Shown here in pieces: positions 31,978 to 40,509 of a stretch of DNA of 40,510 nt. A program made the position numbers and the translations under genes. The notes under the pieces are model-generated. The model was not told the origin of the DNA. It worked only from the letters and a program-made list of their open reading frames with translations, and searched no databases. Positions within the stretch are counted from its first letter, which is position 1, and the number at the start of each line of letters is the position of its first letter. Source of the DNA: an uncultured Corynebacterium sp. (GTDB taxonomy: Bacteria; Actinomycetota; Actinomycetes; Mycobacteriales; Mycobacteriaceae); the NCBI RefSeq assembly GCF_946998835.1, contig NZ_CAMQAZ010000023.1:1-40510 (forward strand), read 5' to 3'.

Positions 31978-32054
31978 CGGCTCCAGCTCGGCTCCAACGC
32001 GTCCCCAGCCCGCCTCAACCTGGCCCCAACGTGGTCTCAACCCGACCCCATCCT
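31978..32054. repeat. seven degenerate 11-bp tandem repeats near the phoU 3' end
   Basis: Read in steps of 11 from 31978, the units are CGGCTCCAGCT, CGGCTCCAACG, CGTCCCCAGCC, CGCCTCAACCT, GGCCCCAACGT, GGTCTCAACCC and GACCCCATCCT. The C-C/T-C-A core stays in phase throughout. The array lies between the convergent pstB and phoU genes, 15 bp from the phoU stop. Confidence 0.65.
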
Positions 32055-32069
32055 GACAGCCCCAGCAAC

Positions 32070-32798
32070 CTACATCCGCAGGTGGCGCTCCAAGGCCTGC
32101 AGGCGACGGTTGAAGCTGCGCTGGTCCCGTTCGTCCTCAAGCTTGTCCAGGTACACATCCCGCTTGTAACCGGTGGCCAAGTAAACGATCCGGGCCGCAA
32201 CCTCGACCGCGTGGTCCGCGTAGCGCTCGTAGAAACGGCTAAGCAGGGTGACATCCACAGTCTGCGCAGGGGAGTGCGGCCAATCATCGGAGTTGGTCAG
32301 CGTGAACAGGTGCTGGTGGATGTCGTCGATGCTGTCATCGGTCTTGTCCAAGGCCAATGCCTGGTCAACGTCATAGTCGATGAGTACCTGACGAGTTTCA
32401 TGCGTCATCTGCTCAGACACAGAAGCCATCTCGCGGAAGTATCCCTCTACGGGCTCCGGCAGTGCCTTGTTCGGGTGGCGACGCCGGGCAACGTTGGCAA
32501 TATGCACACTCAACGCGCCCATGCGGGAGATGTCCTCGACAATGTAGAGGCCGCTGACAATCTGCCGGAGGTCACCAGCTACAGGAGCTTCGCGTGCCAA
32601 CAGCTCAAAGGCTCGCTGCTCCGCATCCTGGCGCAGGTCCTCGAGAGAATCAATCTGGGAAAGAACGGTTTCAGCCGAGACTAAATCAGCTTCAAAGAGG
32701 GCCTTGTTCGCAAGCTTGTGCATGGATCCAACTCGGTCACACATCACAATGAGACTGTGGGCCAGGTTGTCCATTTGTTCTCGATAGACAGTGCGCAT
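32070..32798 (-). CDS. phoU: phosphate transport regulator PhoU
   Basis: PhoU links the Pst transporter to the phosphate two-component system, holding it off when phosphate is plentiful. The 242-aa protein is two repeated three-helix bundles, each with a D/E-x-x-x-D metal-binding pattern (first in SAETVLSQIDSLEDLRQDAEQRAFELL, second in DKTDDSIDDIHQHLF). The start MRTVYREQMDNL at 32798 matches the family and lies 7 nt after a TAGTAT box, so the mRNA is probably leaderless. In-frame ATG codons at 32807 and upstream are less likely. It converges with pstB rather than joining its operon, as phoY2 does near pst genes in mycobacteria. Confidence 0.95.
   Translation of the reverse strand: MRTVYREQMDNLAHSLIVMCDRVGSMHKLANKALFEADLVSAETVLSQIDSLEDLRQDAEQRAFELLAREAPVAGDLRQIVSGLYIVEDISRMGALSVHIANVARRRHPNKALPEPVEGYFREMASVSEQMTHETRQVLIDYDVDQALALDKTDDSIDDIHQHLFTLTNSDDWPHSPAQTVDVTLLSRFYERYADHAVEVAARIVYLATGYKRDVYLDKLEDERDQRSFNRRLQALERHLRM
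32106..32106. other. marker: phoU C-terminus overlaps no other gene
   Basis: The phoU coding end is clear of the 11-bp repeat array, which stops 15 bp before the stop codon. The gap 31678-32069 thus holds a terminator, an inverted repeat and the array, and no gene. Confidence 0.3.
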
Positions 32799-32805
32799 GC
32801 GTTTC

Positions 32806-32811
32806 ATACTA
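32806..32811 (-). promoter_or_regulatory. -10 box of leaderless phoU
   Basis: On the minus strand TAGTAT lies 7 nt before the ATG at 32798 and decides this start. Confidence 0.55.
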
Positions 32812-32908
32812 GGCAATCTGAAGCAAGCCCGCGCGATAGTCACGCAATAGTGGGGAGCCCCCAATTACCCTCGCAGATTTACCCCAAGCAGTCGTACAGA
32901 ACCGAGAA

Positions 32909-34129
32909 CTAGCCGCCAGAGTGCATAATCTCCGCGCCCTCGGGCACGGTGTCGTCCTCCGGGTCGTCCAGCCAGCCCTCCGGCAGCACCACCTTTGCAG
33001 GGGAACCTTGTCGCCCGCGGGCACCGTCAGCGTCCTCTGGGAGGATGTGGGCGCTGGGGCCGTCGTAAAGCGGTGTGAGAATTTCATCGAGCGTTGCCAG
33101 CGAATCGACGCGCGCGAGAGCCTTACGGACCTCACCGCCGGCGGGGTATCCGCGCAGGTACCAGGCGATGTGCTTGCGCAGGTCGCGGCAGCCCTTACGT
33201 TCTCCCTCATGCTCCACGAGCAGTTCCGCGTGACGACGGATAATCCCCGCGACCGCACCAAAAGTTGGTGCCGGCGGCACTTCTTCGCCACGCAGCTCGG
33301 CAGAAAGCTGCGCGAACAGCCACGGGCGACCAAGGCAGCCACGACCGACGACGACACCGTCGCAGCCGGTCTCATCGAGCATTTTGCGGGCATCGGTGGA
33401 GGCGAAGATGTCGCCATTGCCAAGCACCGGGATGTTGCTGAAGCCGGAGTCGACCATGTGCTCCTTCAGCCGCGCAATCTGTGACCAGTCGGCGTGACCG
33501 GAGTAGCGTTGCGCCGCGGTGCGGGCGTGTAGAGCAACAGCTTTGGCACCCATCTCGGCGGCGATTCGGCCGGCATCGAGGTGCGTGTGATGCTCGTCGT
33601 CGATACCGACGCGGAACTTCACCGTCACGGGGGTGTCGGCGCCCTCCGTGGCTTTGACGGCCGCGGCGACGATGTTGCCAAAGAGGCGACGCTTGTACGG
33701 CAGCGCCGAGCCGCCGCCCTTGCGAGTGACCTTTGGTACCGGGCAGCCGAAGTTCATATCGATGTGGTCGGCGAGGTCTTCGTCGACGATCATCTTCGCG
33801 GCCTCGTAGGTCCATTTTGGATCGGTGGTGTAGAGCTGCAGGCTGCGGGGATTCTCGTTGGGCGCGAATGTGGTCATGTGCATGGTCTTCTCATTGCGCT
33901 CGACTAGCGCTCGTGCGGTGACCATTTCGCAGACATAGAGGCCTGAGACCGTGCCCGTGCGCTGCAGCTCCTGCTCGCGGCACAACGTACGGAAGGCCAC
34001 GTTGGTGATACCGGCCATCGGCGCGAGTACCACGGGGGAGGCGAGCTCAAAGGGGCCGATGTGCATGTGCGAGGACGTGGCATCGGCGGGTTTGGCGGCG
34101 CTGAGTGGACTCGTGGAGGTATCTAACAC
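32909..34129 (-). CDS. dusB: tRNA-dihydrouridine synthase DusB
   Basis: An FMN enzyme that reduces uridines in the tRNA D-loop. The TIM barrel begins MHIGPFELASPVVLAPMAGITNVAFR. The catalytic Cys is in DHIDMNFGCPVPKVTRKGGGSAL, followed by VKFRVGID, ALHARTAAQRYSGHADW and PVLGNGDI. Another conserved stretch is CDGVVVGRGCLGRPWLF. The C-terminal helical domain has RKHIAWYLRGYP. The start is uncertain: GTG at 34129 has a CACAAT box 7 nt upstream, while ATG at 34066 gives the more usual N-terminus. Further upstream sequence is not DusB-like and overlaps cydC. No neighbour is functionally related. Confidence 0.93.
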   Translation of the reverse strand: MLDTSTSPLSAAKPADATSSHMHIGPFELASPVVLAPMAGITNVAFRTLCREQELQRTGTVSGLYVCEMVTARALVERNEKTMHMTTFAPNENPRSLQLYTTDPKWTYEAAKMIVDEDLADHIDMNFGCPVPKVTRKGGGSALPYKRRLFGNIVAAAVKATEGADTPVTVKFRVGIDDEHHTHLDAGRIAAEMGAKAVALHARTAAQRYSGHADWSQIARLKEHMVDSGFSNIPVLGNGDIFASTDARKMLDETGCDGVVVGRGCLGRPWLFAQLSAELRGEEVPPAPTFGAVAGIIRRHAELLVEHEGERKGCRDLRKHIAWYLRGYPAGGEVRKALARVDSLATLDEILTPLYDGPSAHILPEDADGARGRQGSPAKVVLPEGWLDDPEDDTVPEGAEIMHSGG

Positions 34130-34197
34130 GTACAGTATTGTGTCACGCTGAACTGCCGTTTTCGAATCTGTTTTGGCTGGCGGATTGGATCGGGCGG

Positions 34198-35961
34198 TTA
34201 GCGCTGCGTGCGCGGATGCCTGACGACGACCACCGTTCGGCGGTCCCTCCCACCGGGGAGCTCGGTGGTGTTGCGGAGAATTTCCAGAATGTGGTTCGAC
34301 TCCTCGTCGAGGTGCTCGGTGGGTTCGTCGAGAAGCAGGATTGGCGCTGTGCTGACCAGCGCGCGGGTGAGAATGAGCCTGCGTCGCTGACCACCTGAGA
34401 GACTGTCCGCGCCGCTGTCCAGAATCGTGTCCAGTCCGTCGGGTGCGGCGTCGACCCATTCGCGCAAACCCACGGTATCCAGTACGGAGTAGATGACATC
34501 ATCGCTGACCTGCGGATTGCCAATGGAGATGTTATCCCGCACCGTGGTGGCGAAAATGTGCTCGTCTTCGGCGACGAAGCGCACTAGATTGCACGGTTGG
34601 GTGTTTCCGTGAGCCTCCCCGGTACTTGCTTCACTGCGCCACAGTTCGTGGCCATTTTCGTCGGTGACGGTCACCGTGCCCGCAATCGGCGGGATGAGTC
34701 CGGCGAGGGTTTTCAGCAACGTAGTCTTGCCGCTTCCCGACGGCGCCGTAATCTCCCGGTATCCGCCGAAGGTGACTTCGAAGTTTTGCATCGGCAGTTG
34801 GGTCGGCTGAGATGCTGTGGCCTGCGCTGACTGGACAGCGGTCCCTTCCGTGTTGCTCGAAGCGTGGCCGTCGGGGTAGCCCACTACTAAATCTCGTACC
34901 TGCAGCGTTGGCTGAACTGCCAGGTGGTCCTGGGGGAGTGCAGACGAGGGTACTGGTGCATCCGCCGGGTCAGCTGCGTCGGCCTCGTCGGAGCCGCCCG
35001 TATTCGCCGCCAGCGCCAGCAATGCTTCGCGCGATCGCGCCAGCGTCTGCGCTGCCGCAGGTAGCGGGCCAACCGACTCAAAAGCAGCCAGTGGAACCAG
35101 AACCAGAACCGTCAGCCACTCCGGGGAATGGGCCAAACCGCCTCCGGTGCTTCCGGTGCCCGCGGCAGAGTCCGTCACCAACCACGAGGCGACGACTACG
35201 GTGAGGACAGCCGTCAGCACGCTGGCCGCGGTGCTCAATGCAGAGGCTCGCGCATTTGCCCGGCCAGTGGCGTCATCGATGGCCGCAACCTTCTTACTGG
35301 AGGCCGAGGCGGCAGAGACTGCCTCATCCAATTGGCCGTGGATGCGCAGGCCCGCGGCGTCGGAAAGCAGCGTTTCGACGGCGCCGGCATGCGACTGCAG
35401 CGCGGCCGCGCGACTCTGACTCGAGCGTGCAGTGGCGCGGTACGTCAAGTATGGCGCAACGCCGCCTGCGAGAAGCAGCCCCACTGCCAGCAGAACCGCA
35501 GCGGTGGGGGAGAGGATTGTGACGAAGACAACCGCGATGAGCGAGGTCATAAGCGCCACCAGCGCGGGCACGATTGAGCGCACGATGACATCGGCCAGCG
35601 CGTCAATATTCGTGCCCAGCGCTGTGACAATATCGGAACGCTCACGCAGCGCCAGCGTGCGAGCGCCCACGAAATGCTCCCACAGTTTCACCCGGGAGCG
35701 CTCTGCGGTACGTAACGCCACGTCATGGGAGACCAGCCGGTCGAGGTATCGGAACACAGCTCGCGAAATACCCAGCGCGCGCACAGATGTAACCGCCAGA
35801 GTGATGTCCATCAGCGGCGGCTTCTGCCAGGAACGCGTAATCAGCCACGCCGACACCACGGTCAGGCTCAGTGCGGACAGCAGCGTGATGGTGCCCGCCA
35901 ACACTGGCCACACCAGGTCGCGGGGGCTCACCAGTCGACGAAGCGCTTGCAGGATAGTCAT
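34198..35961 (-). CDS. cydC: cytochrome bd assembly ABC exporter subunit CydC
   Basis: CydDC exports thiols such as cysteine to the outer side of the membrane and is needed to assemble cytochrome bd with its hemes. The N-terminal half (about 10-300) is an exporter membrane domain of about six helices. The C-terminal ATPase has Walker A SGSGKTTL (about residue 405), signature LSGGQRRRL (about 519) and Walker B ILLLDEPTEHLDE (about 540). The ATG overlaps the cydD stop (ATGA at 35958-35961). It is the last gene of cydABDC. Confidence 0.93.
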   Translation of the reverse strand: MTILQALRRLVSPRDLVWPVLAGTITLLSALSLTVVSAWLITRSWQKPPLMDITLAVTSVRALGISRAVFRYLDRLVSHDVALRTAERSRVKLWEHFVGARTLALRERSDIVTALGTNIDALADVIVRSIVPALVALMTSLIAVVFVTILSPTAAVLLAVGLLLAGGVAPYLTYRATARSSQSRAAALQSHAGAVETLLSDAAGLRIHGQLDEAVSAASASSKKVAAIDDATGRANARASALSTAASVLTAVLTVVVASWLVTDSAAGTGSTGGGLAHSPEWLTVLVLVPLAAFESVGPLPAAAQTLARSREALLALAANTGGSDEADAADPADAPVPSSALPQDHLAVQPTLQVRDLVVGYPDGHASSNTEGTAVQSAQATASQPTQLPMQNFEVTFGGYREITAPSGSGKTTLLKTLAGLIPPIAGTVTVTDENGHELWRSEASTGEAHGNTQPCNLVRFVAEDEHIFATTVRDNISIGNPQVSDDVIYSVLDTVGLREWVDAAPDGLDTILDSGADSLSGGQRRRLILTRALVSTAPILLLDEPTEHLDEESNHILEILRNTTELPGGRDRRTVVVVRHPRTQR

Positions 35962-37547
35962 CGCGACTGCACCTCCACCACGTCGTCGGCCGCCGCAATC
36001 AGTAGCGGATCATGGCTGGTGGCAATCACCGTGGCTCCGCGCCGGGCACGTGTGCGCAAGATCCTAATCACGGACTGTGCACTGTCGGCATCCAAGTGGG
36101 CCGTCGGTTCATCGAGGAGGACGAGGTCGCGGGTGTCGTCGGCAAGCTCGCGCCGAAGTGCCTCCCGCTGACGTTGCCCGAGCGAGCGCCGCGAATTATC
36201 GCCCACCGCAGCCGCGTCCAACACAGGACGCTGGGGTAGCCACGCGATGCGTTGCAGCAGGTCCTGGCCACGGAGAATGCGCTTGCCGTCGCGGATGGTT
36301 ACGGAGCCCTCCAAGCCCTCGTGCACAATTCCGGCGACAGCGAGCAGCGCCGTCGTTTTGCCCACGCCGTTCGGTCCCGCCAGCACGGTTATCGCGCCAG
36401 GCCGCGCGACGGCGCTTAGCTCACTTGGTCGTACGCCGTCTCGCCCCGGCGCGGAGAGTCTCTCGAACACGACTGTGGGCGCACTGTGGGCGCTGGGGGT
36501 ACTGCTTGACGACGTTCCTTCGGTCGGCCCCTCCACAGTTTCAGCGGTGGGGTTCGTGGAGTTCGGAGCCTGGCAATCTTCCTTGTCCAGATCCTCCCCG
36601 TCCAGATTCTTTCTGTCCAGCAGTTCCGTGACCTCGGTGGCTGCGACCACACCGTCCTGAGCTGCGTGGAACTTCTGACCAACCTGGCGCACGGGGCCAT
36701 AGATTTCCGGGGCGATAATGAGCACTGCCAGACCAGTGGCCAGTGTCATGTGGCCGCCCAGGAGCCGGAATCCGATACCGACAGCGATGAGCGCAATTGA
36801 CAGGGTGGTTAGGAATTCCAGAACTGAGGAGGACAGGAAGGCGATGCGCAGGACCTCCATGGTGGACTTCCGGTGGCGGGTCGACAGGCGCTTGATCTCC
36901 TCGCTGGGAGCGTCGGCCATGTTGTGTGCCTTAAGTGTTGGCAGGCCGATGACCAGGTCGAGAATCTGGCCGCGCACCGTACCGATGTCGGCCAGGCGGC
37001 GTTCCGTGCGGCCCTCAGTGAGGCGGCCCACCAACCACATAAACAGCGGGATGAGAGGCAGCGTGACAACTGCGATGGCAAACGACGGGAGGTCCAACCA
37101 CGCCACCGCGACCAGTGCCATTGGGGTAGCCAGAGCTGCCGCCACCAGTGCGGGAAGGAATTCCGCCACGTAGACGGCCACACCATCGAGCCCGACCGAC
37201 AGCAGCGCGCGCCAATGCGCGGTGTCGACTGTGCGGGGATCGCGCAGAGCAAGGGCTCGCAGAGCACGGCTGCGAAGGTCTGTCGCCACGCGTGCACCAG
37301 CTGATTGGCCGAAGCGCACCAGGGCGTAGGAACAGGCCACCCGAACGATTACGGAGGCGGTGGCTACCACCGCAAACAGTGTCCAGTTGGGAGTCACCTC
37401 GCCCAGAACCTGCGCCGTAATAGTGCCAATGGCCAGACCTAACGCGATTGTGGCACCTGTGCTCGCGGCGGTCAGTGCGCCCGCGAAAATGACCCAACGC
37501 CAGGCTGGGGCCGACAGCTTGAACAGTTTCGGATCGACAGGTGCCAC
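35958..37547 (-). CDS. cydD: cytochrome bd assembly ABC exporter subunit CydD
   Basis: Partner of CydC in a heterodimeric exporter. The membrane domain (about 15-300) is followed by an acidic linker of about 50 residues rich in Asp, Glu, Ser and Thr (about 305-355), longer than in most homologues. The ATPase has Walker A GPNGVGKTTA (about 383-392), a reduced signature SLGQRQREALRREL instead of LSGGQ, and Walker B LVLLDEPTAHLD (about 470). The degenerate signature suggests asymmetric ATP hydrolysis. It begins 32 nt after cydB, with no good ribosome site visible. Confidence 0.92.
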   Translation of the reverse strand: MAPVDPKLFKLSAPAWRWVIFAGALTAASTGATIALGLAIGTITAQVLGEVTPNWTLFAVVATASVIVRVACSYALVRFGQSAGARVATDLRSRALRALALRDPRTVDTAHWRALLSVGLDGVAVYVAEFLPALVAAALATPMALVAVAWLDLPSFAIAVVTLPLIPLFMWLVGRLTEGRTERRLADIGTVRGQILDLVIGLPTLKAHNMADAPSEEIKRLSTRHRKSTMEVLRIAFLSSSVLEFLTTLSIALIAVGIGFRLLGGHMTLATGLAVLIIAPEIYGPVRQVGQKFHAAQDGVVAATEVTELLDRKNLDGEDLDKEDCQAPNSTNPTAETVEGPTEGTSSSSTPSAHSAPTVVFERLSAPGRDGVRPSELSAVARPGAITVLAGPNGVGKTTALLAVAGIVHEGLEGSVTIRDGKRILRGQDLLQRIAWLPQRPVLDAAAVGDNSRRSLGQRQREALRRELADDTRDLVLLDEPTAHLDADSAQSVIRILRTRARRGATVIATSHDPLLIAAADDVVEVQSR

Positions 37548-37579
37548 TTTTTAGAAACTAACCTCCAACGGACAGACGG

Positions 37580-38593
37580 CTACGAGACCTTGCGCTCCGC
37601 CATCAGTCGCTTGCGGAACACCCAGTATGTCCACGCCTGGTAGGCAATCACTAGTGGGGTAATCGCAAGCGCGGTCCAGGTCATGATTTTCAGCGTGTAG
37701 GGGTTAGAGGCGGAATTCCAGATATCGAGGGAAACGCCGTCGGCAAGCGTTGTCGGCATCAGGTACGGGTACATGGCGCCGAAGACGACGGTCGTGACGG
37801 CAATTACGGCGATGGCGGTGGCGGTAAAAGCGATGCCGTCGCGATTGCCCACGGTGGCGGCGATCGCAATGAACAGCCCTGCTACCGCGATGACGACAAC
37901 AGCCCATAGCCAGGTCTTTCCGTAGCCAAGCTGCGTCCAGATGAGGAACACTCCACCGAAAATCAGCGCTGACAGAGCTGGGATGCGAGCCGCATTGCCG
38001 ACCTCGTCACGCAGCTTGCCGGCAGTCTTCAGGCGCAGGAAAGTCACCGCGTGAAGAGCGAACACAGCCGCAAACGCAATGCCACCGACCAGTGCGTATG
38101 GGGTCAGCAGTCCCAACAGGGTGCTGAAGCCGGAGTCCAGGTTCTTGTCGGCGTTCAGCGGGACACCACGCACCAGGTTCGCGACGGCTACGCCCCACAG
38201 AATCGGCGGCAGCCAGGAGCCGAAGATAATCGCGCGGTCACACCAGGCGCGCCAGCCTTCATCGTTGACCTTCGAGCGCCACTCCAGCCCGACAATACGG
38301 ACAATCAGCGCCACCAAAATCAGGAAGAGCGGCAGGTAGAAGCCGGAAAACATGGACGCATACCACTCTGGGAACGCTGCGAAGAGCGCGCCACCTGCGG
38401 TAATCAGCCACACTTCGTTGCCGTCCCACACCGGCCCAATCGTGCCGAGCATCGCTTTACGACGCGGCTCATCGCGGCCAACAAACGGCAGCAGCATTCC
38501 GACGCCGAAGTCAAAGCCCTCAAGAAGGAAGTAGCCGGCGAAGAGGAACGCGACCAGGATAAACCACAAAACGGGAAGATCTAATCCGAACAT
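37580..38593 (-). CDS. cydB: cytochrome bd oxidase subunit II CydB
   Basis: Membrane subunit of the cytochrome bd quinol oxidase, which reduces oxygen with high affinity. At 337 aa it has eight to nine hydrophobic helices. It starts MFGLDLPVLWFILVAFLFAGYFLLEGFDFGVGMLLPF, the diagnostic CydB N-terminus. GPVWDGNEVWLITAGGALFAAFPEWYA (about 51-77) is strongly conserved. It follows cydA by 19 nt on the same strand. An AGAGGT site lies upstream of the ATG. Confidence 0.97.
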   Translation of the reverse strand: MFGLDLPVLWFILVAFLFAGYFLLEGFDFGVGMLLPFVGRDEPRRKAMLGTIGPVWDGNEVWLITAGGALFAAFPEWYASMFSGFYLPLFLILVALIVRIVGLEWRSKVNDEGWRAWCDRAIIFGSWLPPILWGVAVANLVRGVPLNADKNLDSGFSTLLGLLTPYALVGGIAFAAVFALHAVTFLRLKTAGKLRDEVGNAARIPALSALIFGGVFLIWTQLGYGKTWLWAVVVIAVAGLFIAIAATVGNRDGIAFTATAIAVIAVTTVVFGAMYPYLMPTTLADGVSLDIWNSASNPYTLKIMTWTALAITPLVIAYQAWTYWVFRKRLMAERKVS

Positions 38594-38612
38594 GTCAGAG
38601 GTACATCCTTAT

Positions 38613-40202
38613 CTACTTTGTGTCCTCAGTCGCGGAGACTTCGGAGTCGGGGCTAGTAGCGGACTGGGCATGGACCTTGTTGAAACGCACTGGGGACGAA
38701 ACAATCGCGCCCAGATCGGTAGCGATTGGCGACGACGGACCCGCATGGTCAGGGGCATTGCCAATGGCACTGATGGCCTCAGTGGATTCGGTCGGAGGGC
38801 CGGCAATGACTGCGCGGCGAATCAACCAGAACCACACCACTGCCAAAACCAGGTAGAGCAGGGTAAAGCCCACCAGCGTAATAATCACCGTGGCCGGCGC
38901 ATGGTCGGACACACCCATGTCGACGGTCATGCGCAGCAGTTCCGTGCGGGGGTCGCCCGCGTGATCAGGGTTGGGGTGCACAATCCAGGGCTGGCGTCCC
39001 ATTTCCGTAAAGATCCAGCCAGCGCTGCTGGCCAAGAACGGGAATGGAATTGCGAGGATGCTGCAAGCAGCGAAAATGCGGGCTCGCTTGCCCGTCGGCA
39101 CGCGCCCCTTGCGAGTGAACAGCCAAGCGAAAAACGCAATGGCCAGCGAACCGACCATGAGCCCAATCATGGCGCGGAAAGACCAATAGGTGACGAACAA
39201 GTTCGGGGAGTAATTGCCCGGACCGAATAGGGCCTCGGCCTTTTCCTGCAGATCTTGCACGCCCTGGAGTGTGACGCCACTGAACTTGCCCTGCGCCAGG
39301 AACGGCAGCACCCACGGCACCTCGATAAGGTGCAGCACTGAATCACAATTGTTGTGCGTGCCGACGGTCAAAACCGAGAACATCGGATCCGTCTGCGTGT
39401 GGCACAGGGACTCGGCCGAAGCCATCTTCATCGGCTGCTGCTCGAACATCAGCTTGGCTTGGATATCGCCGGTGATAAACACCGCCAGCGAGCTGAGCAC
39501 AGTGGTCCAGAGCCCGACTTTCATGGTCTTACGGAACGTCTGCTCGTGGACAGTATCTCTCTGACCACCGCGGCGGCTCTGAACCAGCCACCAGCCACTG
39601 ACACCGACGACTAGCGTGCCAGCCGTGAGGAAAGAGCTGGCCACGGCATGCGGGAACGCTGCCAGAGCAGTGGAGTTGGTCAACAGCGCACCTAAGTCCG
39701 TCAGCTCAGCGCGGCCGGTTTCCGGGTTGTAGACCGCGCCCACAGGGTGCTGCATGAACGAATTGGCGACGATGATGAAGTACGCCGAGATATTCACCGC
39801 AATGGCGACAATCCAAATCGAGAGTGTGTGCATCCAGGTTGGGATACGACCCCAGCCGAAAAACCACAGGCCCAGGAAGGTCGATTCCAGGAAGAACGCG
39901 ATGAGCCCTTCAAGGGCCAGTGGGCCGCCGAAGACATCACCAATCATGCGGGAGTATTCCGACCAGTTCATACCGAACTGGAATTCCTGGACGATACCCG
40001 TGGCCACGCCCATGGCGAAGTTAATGATGAAGATGGTGCCGAAGAACCGTGTCGCTCGGTACCAGAGATCATTCTTCGTCGTGGCCCACAGAGTCTGCAT
40101 AAGTGCGACAAGCGGGGCCAGGCCAATGGTCAGCGGGACAAAAATGAAGTGGTAGACGGTGGTTATGCCAAATTGCCAACGAGATATATCGACGACATCC
40201 AT
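38613..40202 (-). CDS. cydA: cytochrome bd oxidase subunit I CydA
   Basis: The heme-bearing subunit that oxidises quinol and reduces oxygen to water. The N-terminus MDVVDISRWQFGITTVYHFIFVPLTIGL contains His18, the heme b595 or d ligand. A second His lies in AAFPHAVASSFLTAG, and the b558 Met in IFTEMGRQPW. The Q-loop between the middle helices is of the short type. About nine membrane helices are predicted, then a Ser/Thr/Asp-rich cytosolic tail of about 60 residues. It leads the cydABDC operon, and GAGGAAAC precedes the ATG. Confidence 0.97.
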   Translation of the reverse strand: MDVVDISRWQFGITTVYHFIFVPLTIGLAPLVALMQTLWATTKNDLWYRATRFFGTIFIINFAMGVATGIVQEFQFGMNWSEYSRMIGDVFGGPLALEGLIAFFLESTFLGLWFFGWGRIPTWMHTLSIWIVAIAVNISAYFIIVANSFMQHPVGAVYNPETGRAELTDLGALLTNSTALAAFPHAVASSFLTAGTLVVGVSGWWLVQSRRGGQRDTVHEQTFRKTMKVGLWTTVLSSLAVFITGDIQAKLMFEQQPMKMASAESLCHTQTDPMFSVLTVGTHNNCDSVLHLIEVPWVLPFLAQGKFSGVTLQGVQDLQEKAEALFGPGNYSPNLFVTYWSFRAMIGLMVGSLAIAFFAWLFTRKGRVPTGKRARIFAACSILAIPFPFLASSAGWIFTEMGRQPWIVHPNPDHAGDPRTELLRMTVDMGVSDHAPATVIITLVGFTLLYLVLAVVWFWLIRRAVIAGPPTESTEAISAIGNAPDHAGPSSPIATDLGAIVSSPVRFNKVHAQSATSPDSEVSATEDTK

Positions 40203-40436
40203 GTTTCCTCGACTGAATAAGTAGACATAAAAGATGCGTGTACTCCGCCTGGGTTTGCCGAAGTTTGCATCGAGTGTCCGCAGTAATCCTGCTTACTAGT
40301 TCAGTCGGATGGGGAGACCCAAAAGTTCCTGGGTGTGAACTAATCGACTAGCGGAGGGAAAAACTCGCAGAGGACAGATCTCGCAGAGGGCAATTATTAA
40401 AAACATGCGCACAATTGCTAGGCTATTTTGTTGCGC
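40203..40436. other. divergent control region between cydA and tRNA-Lys
   Basis: No gene lies here. CGACTGAA (40210-40217) and TTCAGTCG (40300-40307) form an inverted repeat 82 bp apart. The first copy sits just ahead of the cydA ribosome site. On the plus strand, TAGGCT (40419-40424) could serve as the -10 of the tRNA gene. Confidence 0.45.
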
Positions 40437-40509
40437 GGGCCTTTAGCTCAGTTGGTAGAGCTACGGACTTTTAATCCGCAGGTCGCGGGTTCGAGCCCCG
40501 CAGGGCCCA
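40437..40509 (+). tRNA. tRNA-Lys (anticodon TTT)
   Basis: A complete 73-nt cloverleaf is visible. The acceptor GGGCCTT pairs with AGGGCCC. The D-arm GCTCAGTTGGTAGAGC and the anticodon loop CTTTTAA with TTT at 40470-40472 are present. A T-arm with GCGGG-TTCGAGC-CCCGC and discriminator A follow. The anticodon stem has one A-C mismatch at its base. The window ends 1 nt after the discriminator, so encoded CCA cannot be judged. Confidence 0.97.

Noticed and set aside
24538..33076. Identical 17-mer CCGTCGTAAAGCGGTGT at 24538-24554 and 33060-33076
   Set aside because: One copy is within dusB coding sequence. With two copies only and no structure, coincidence cannot be excluded.
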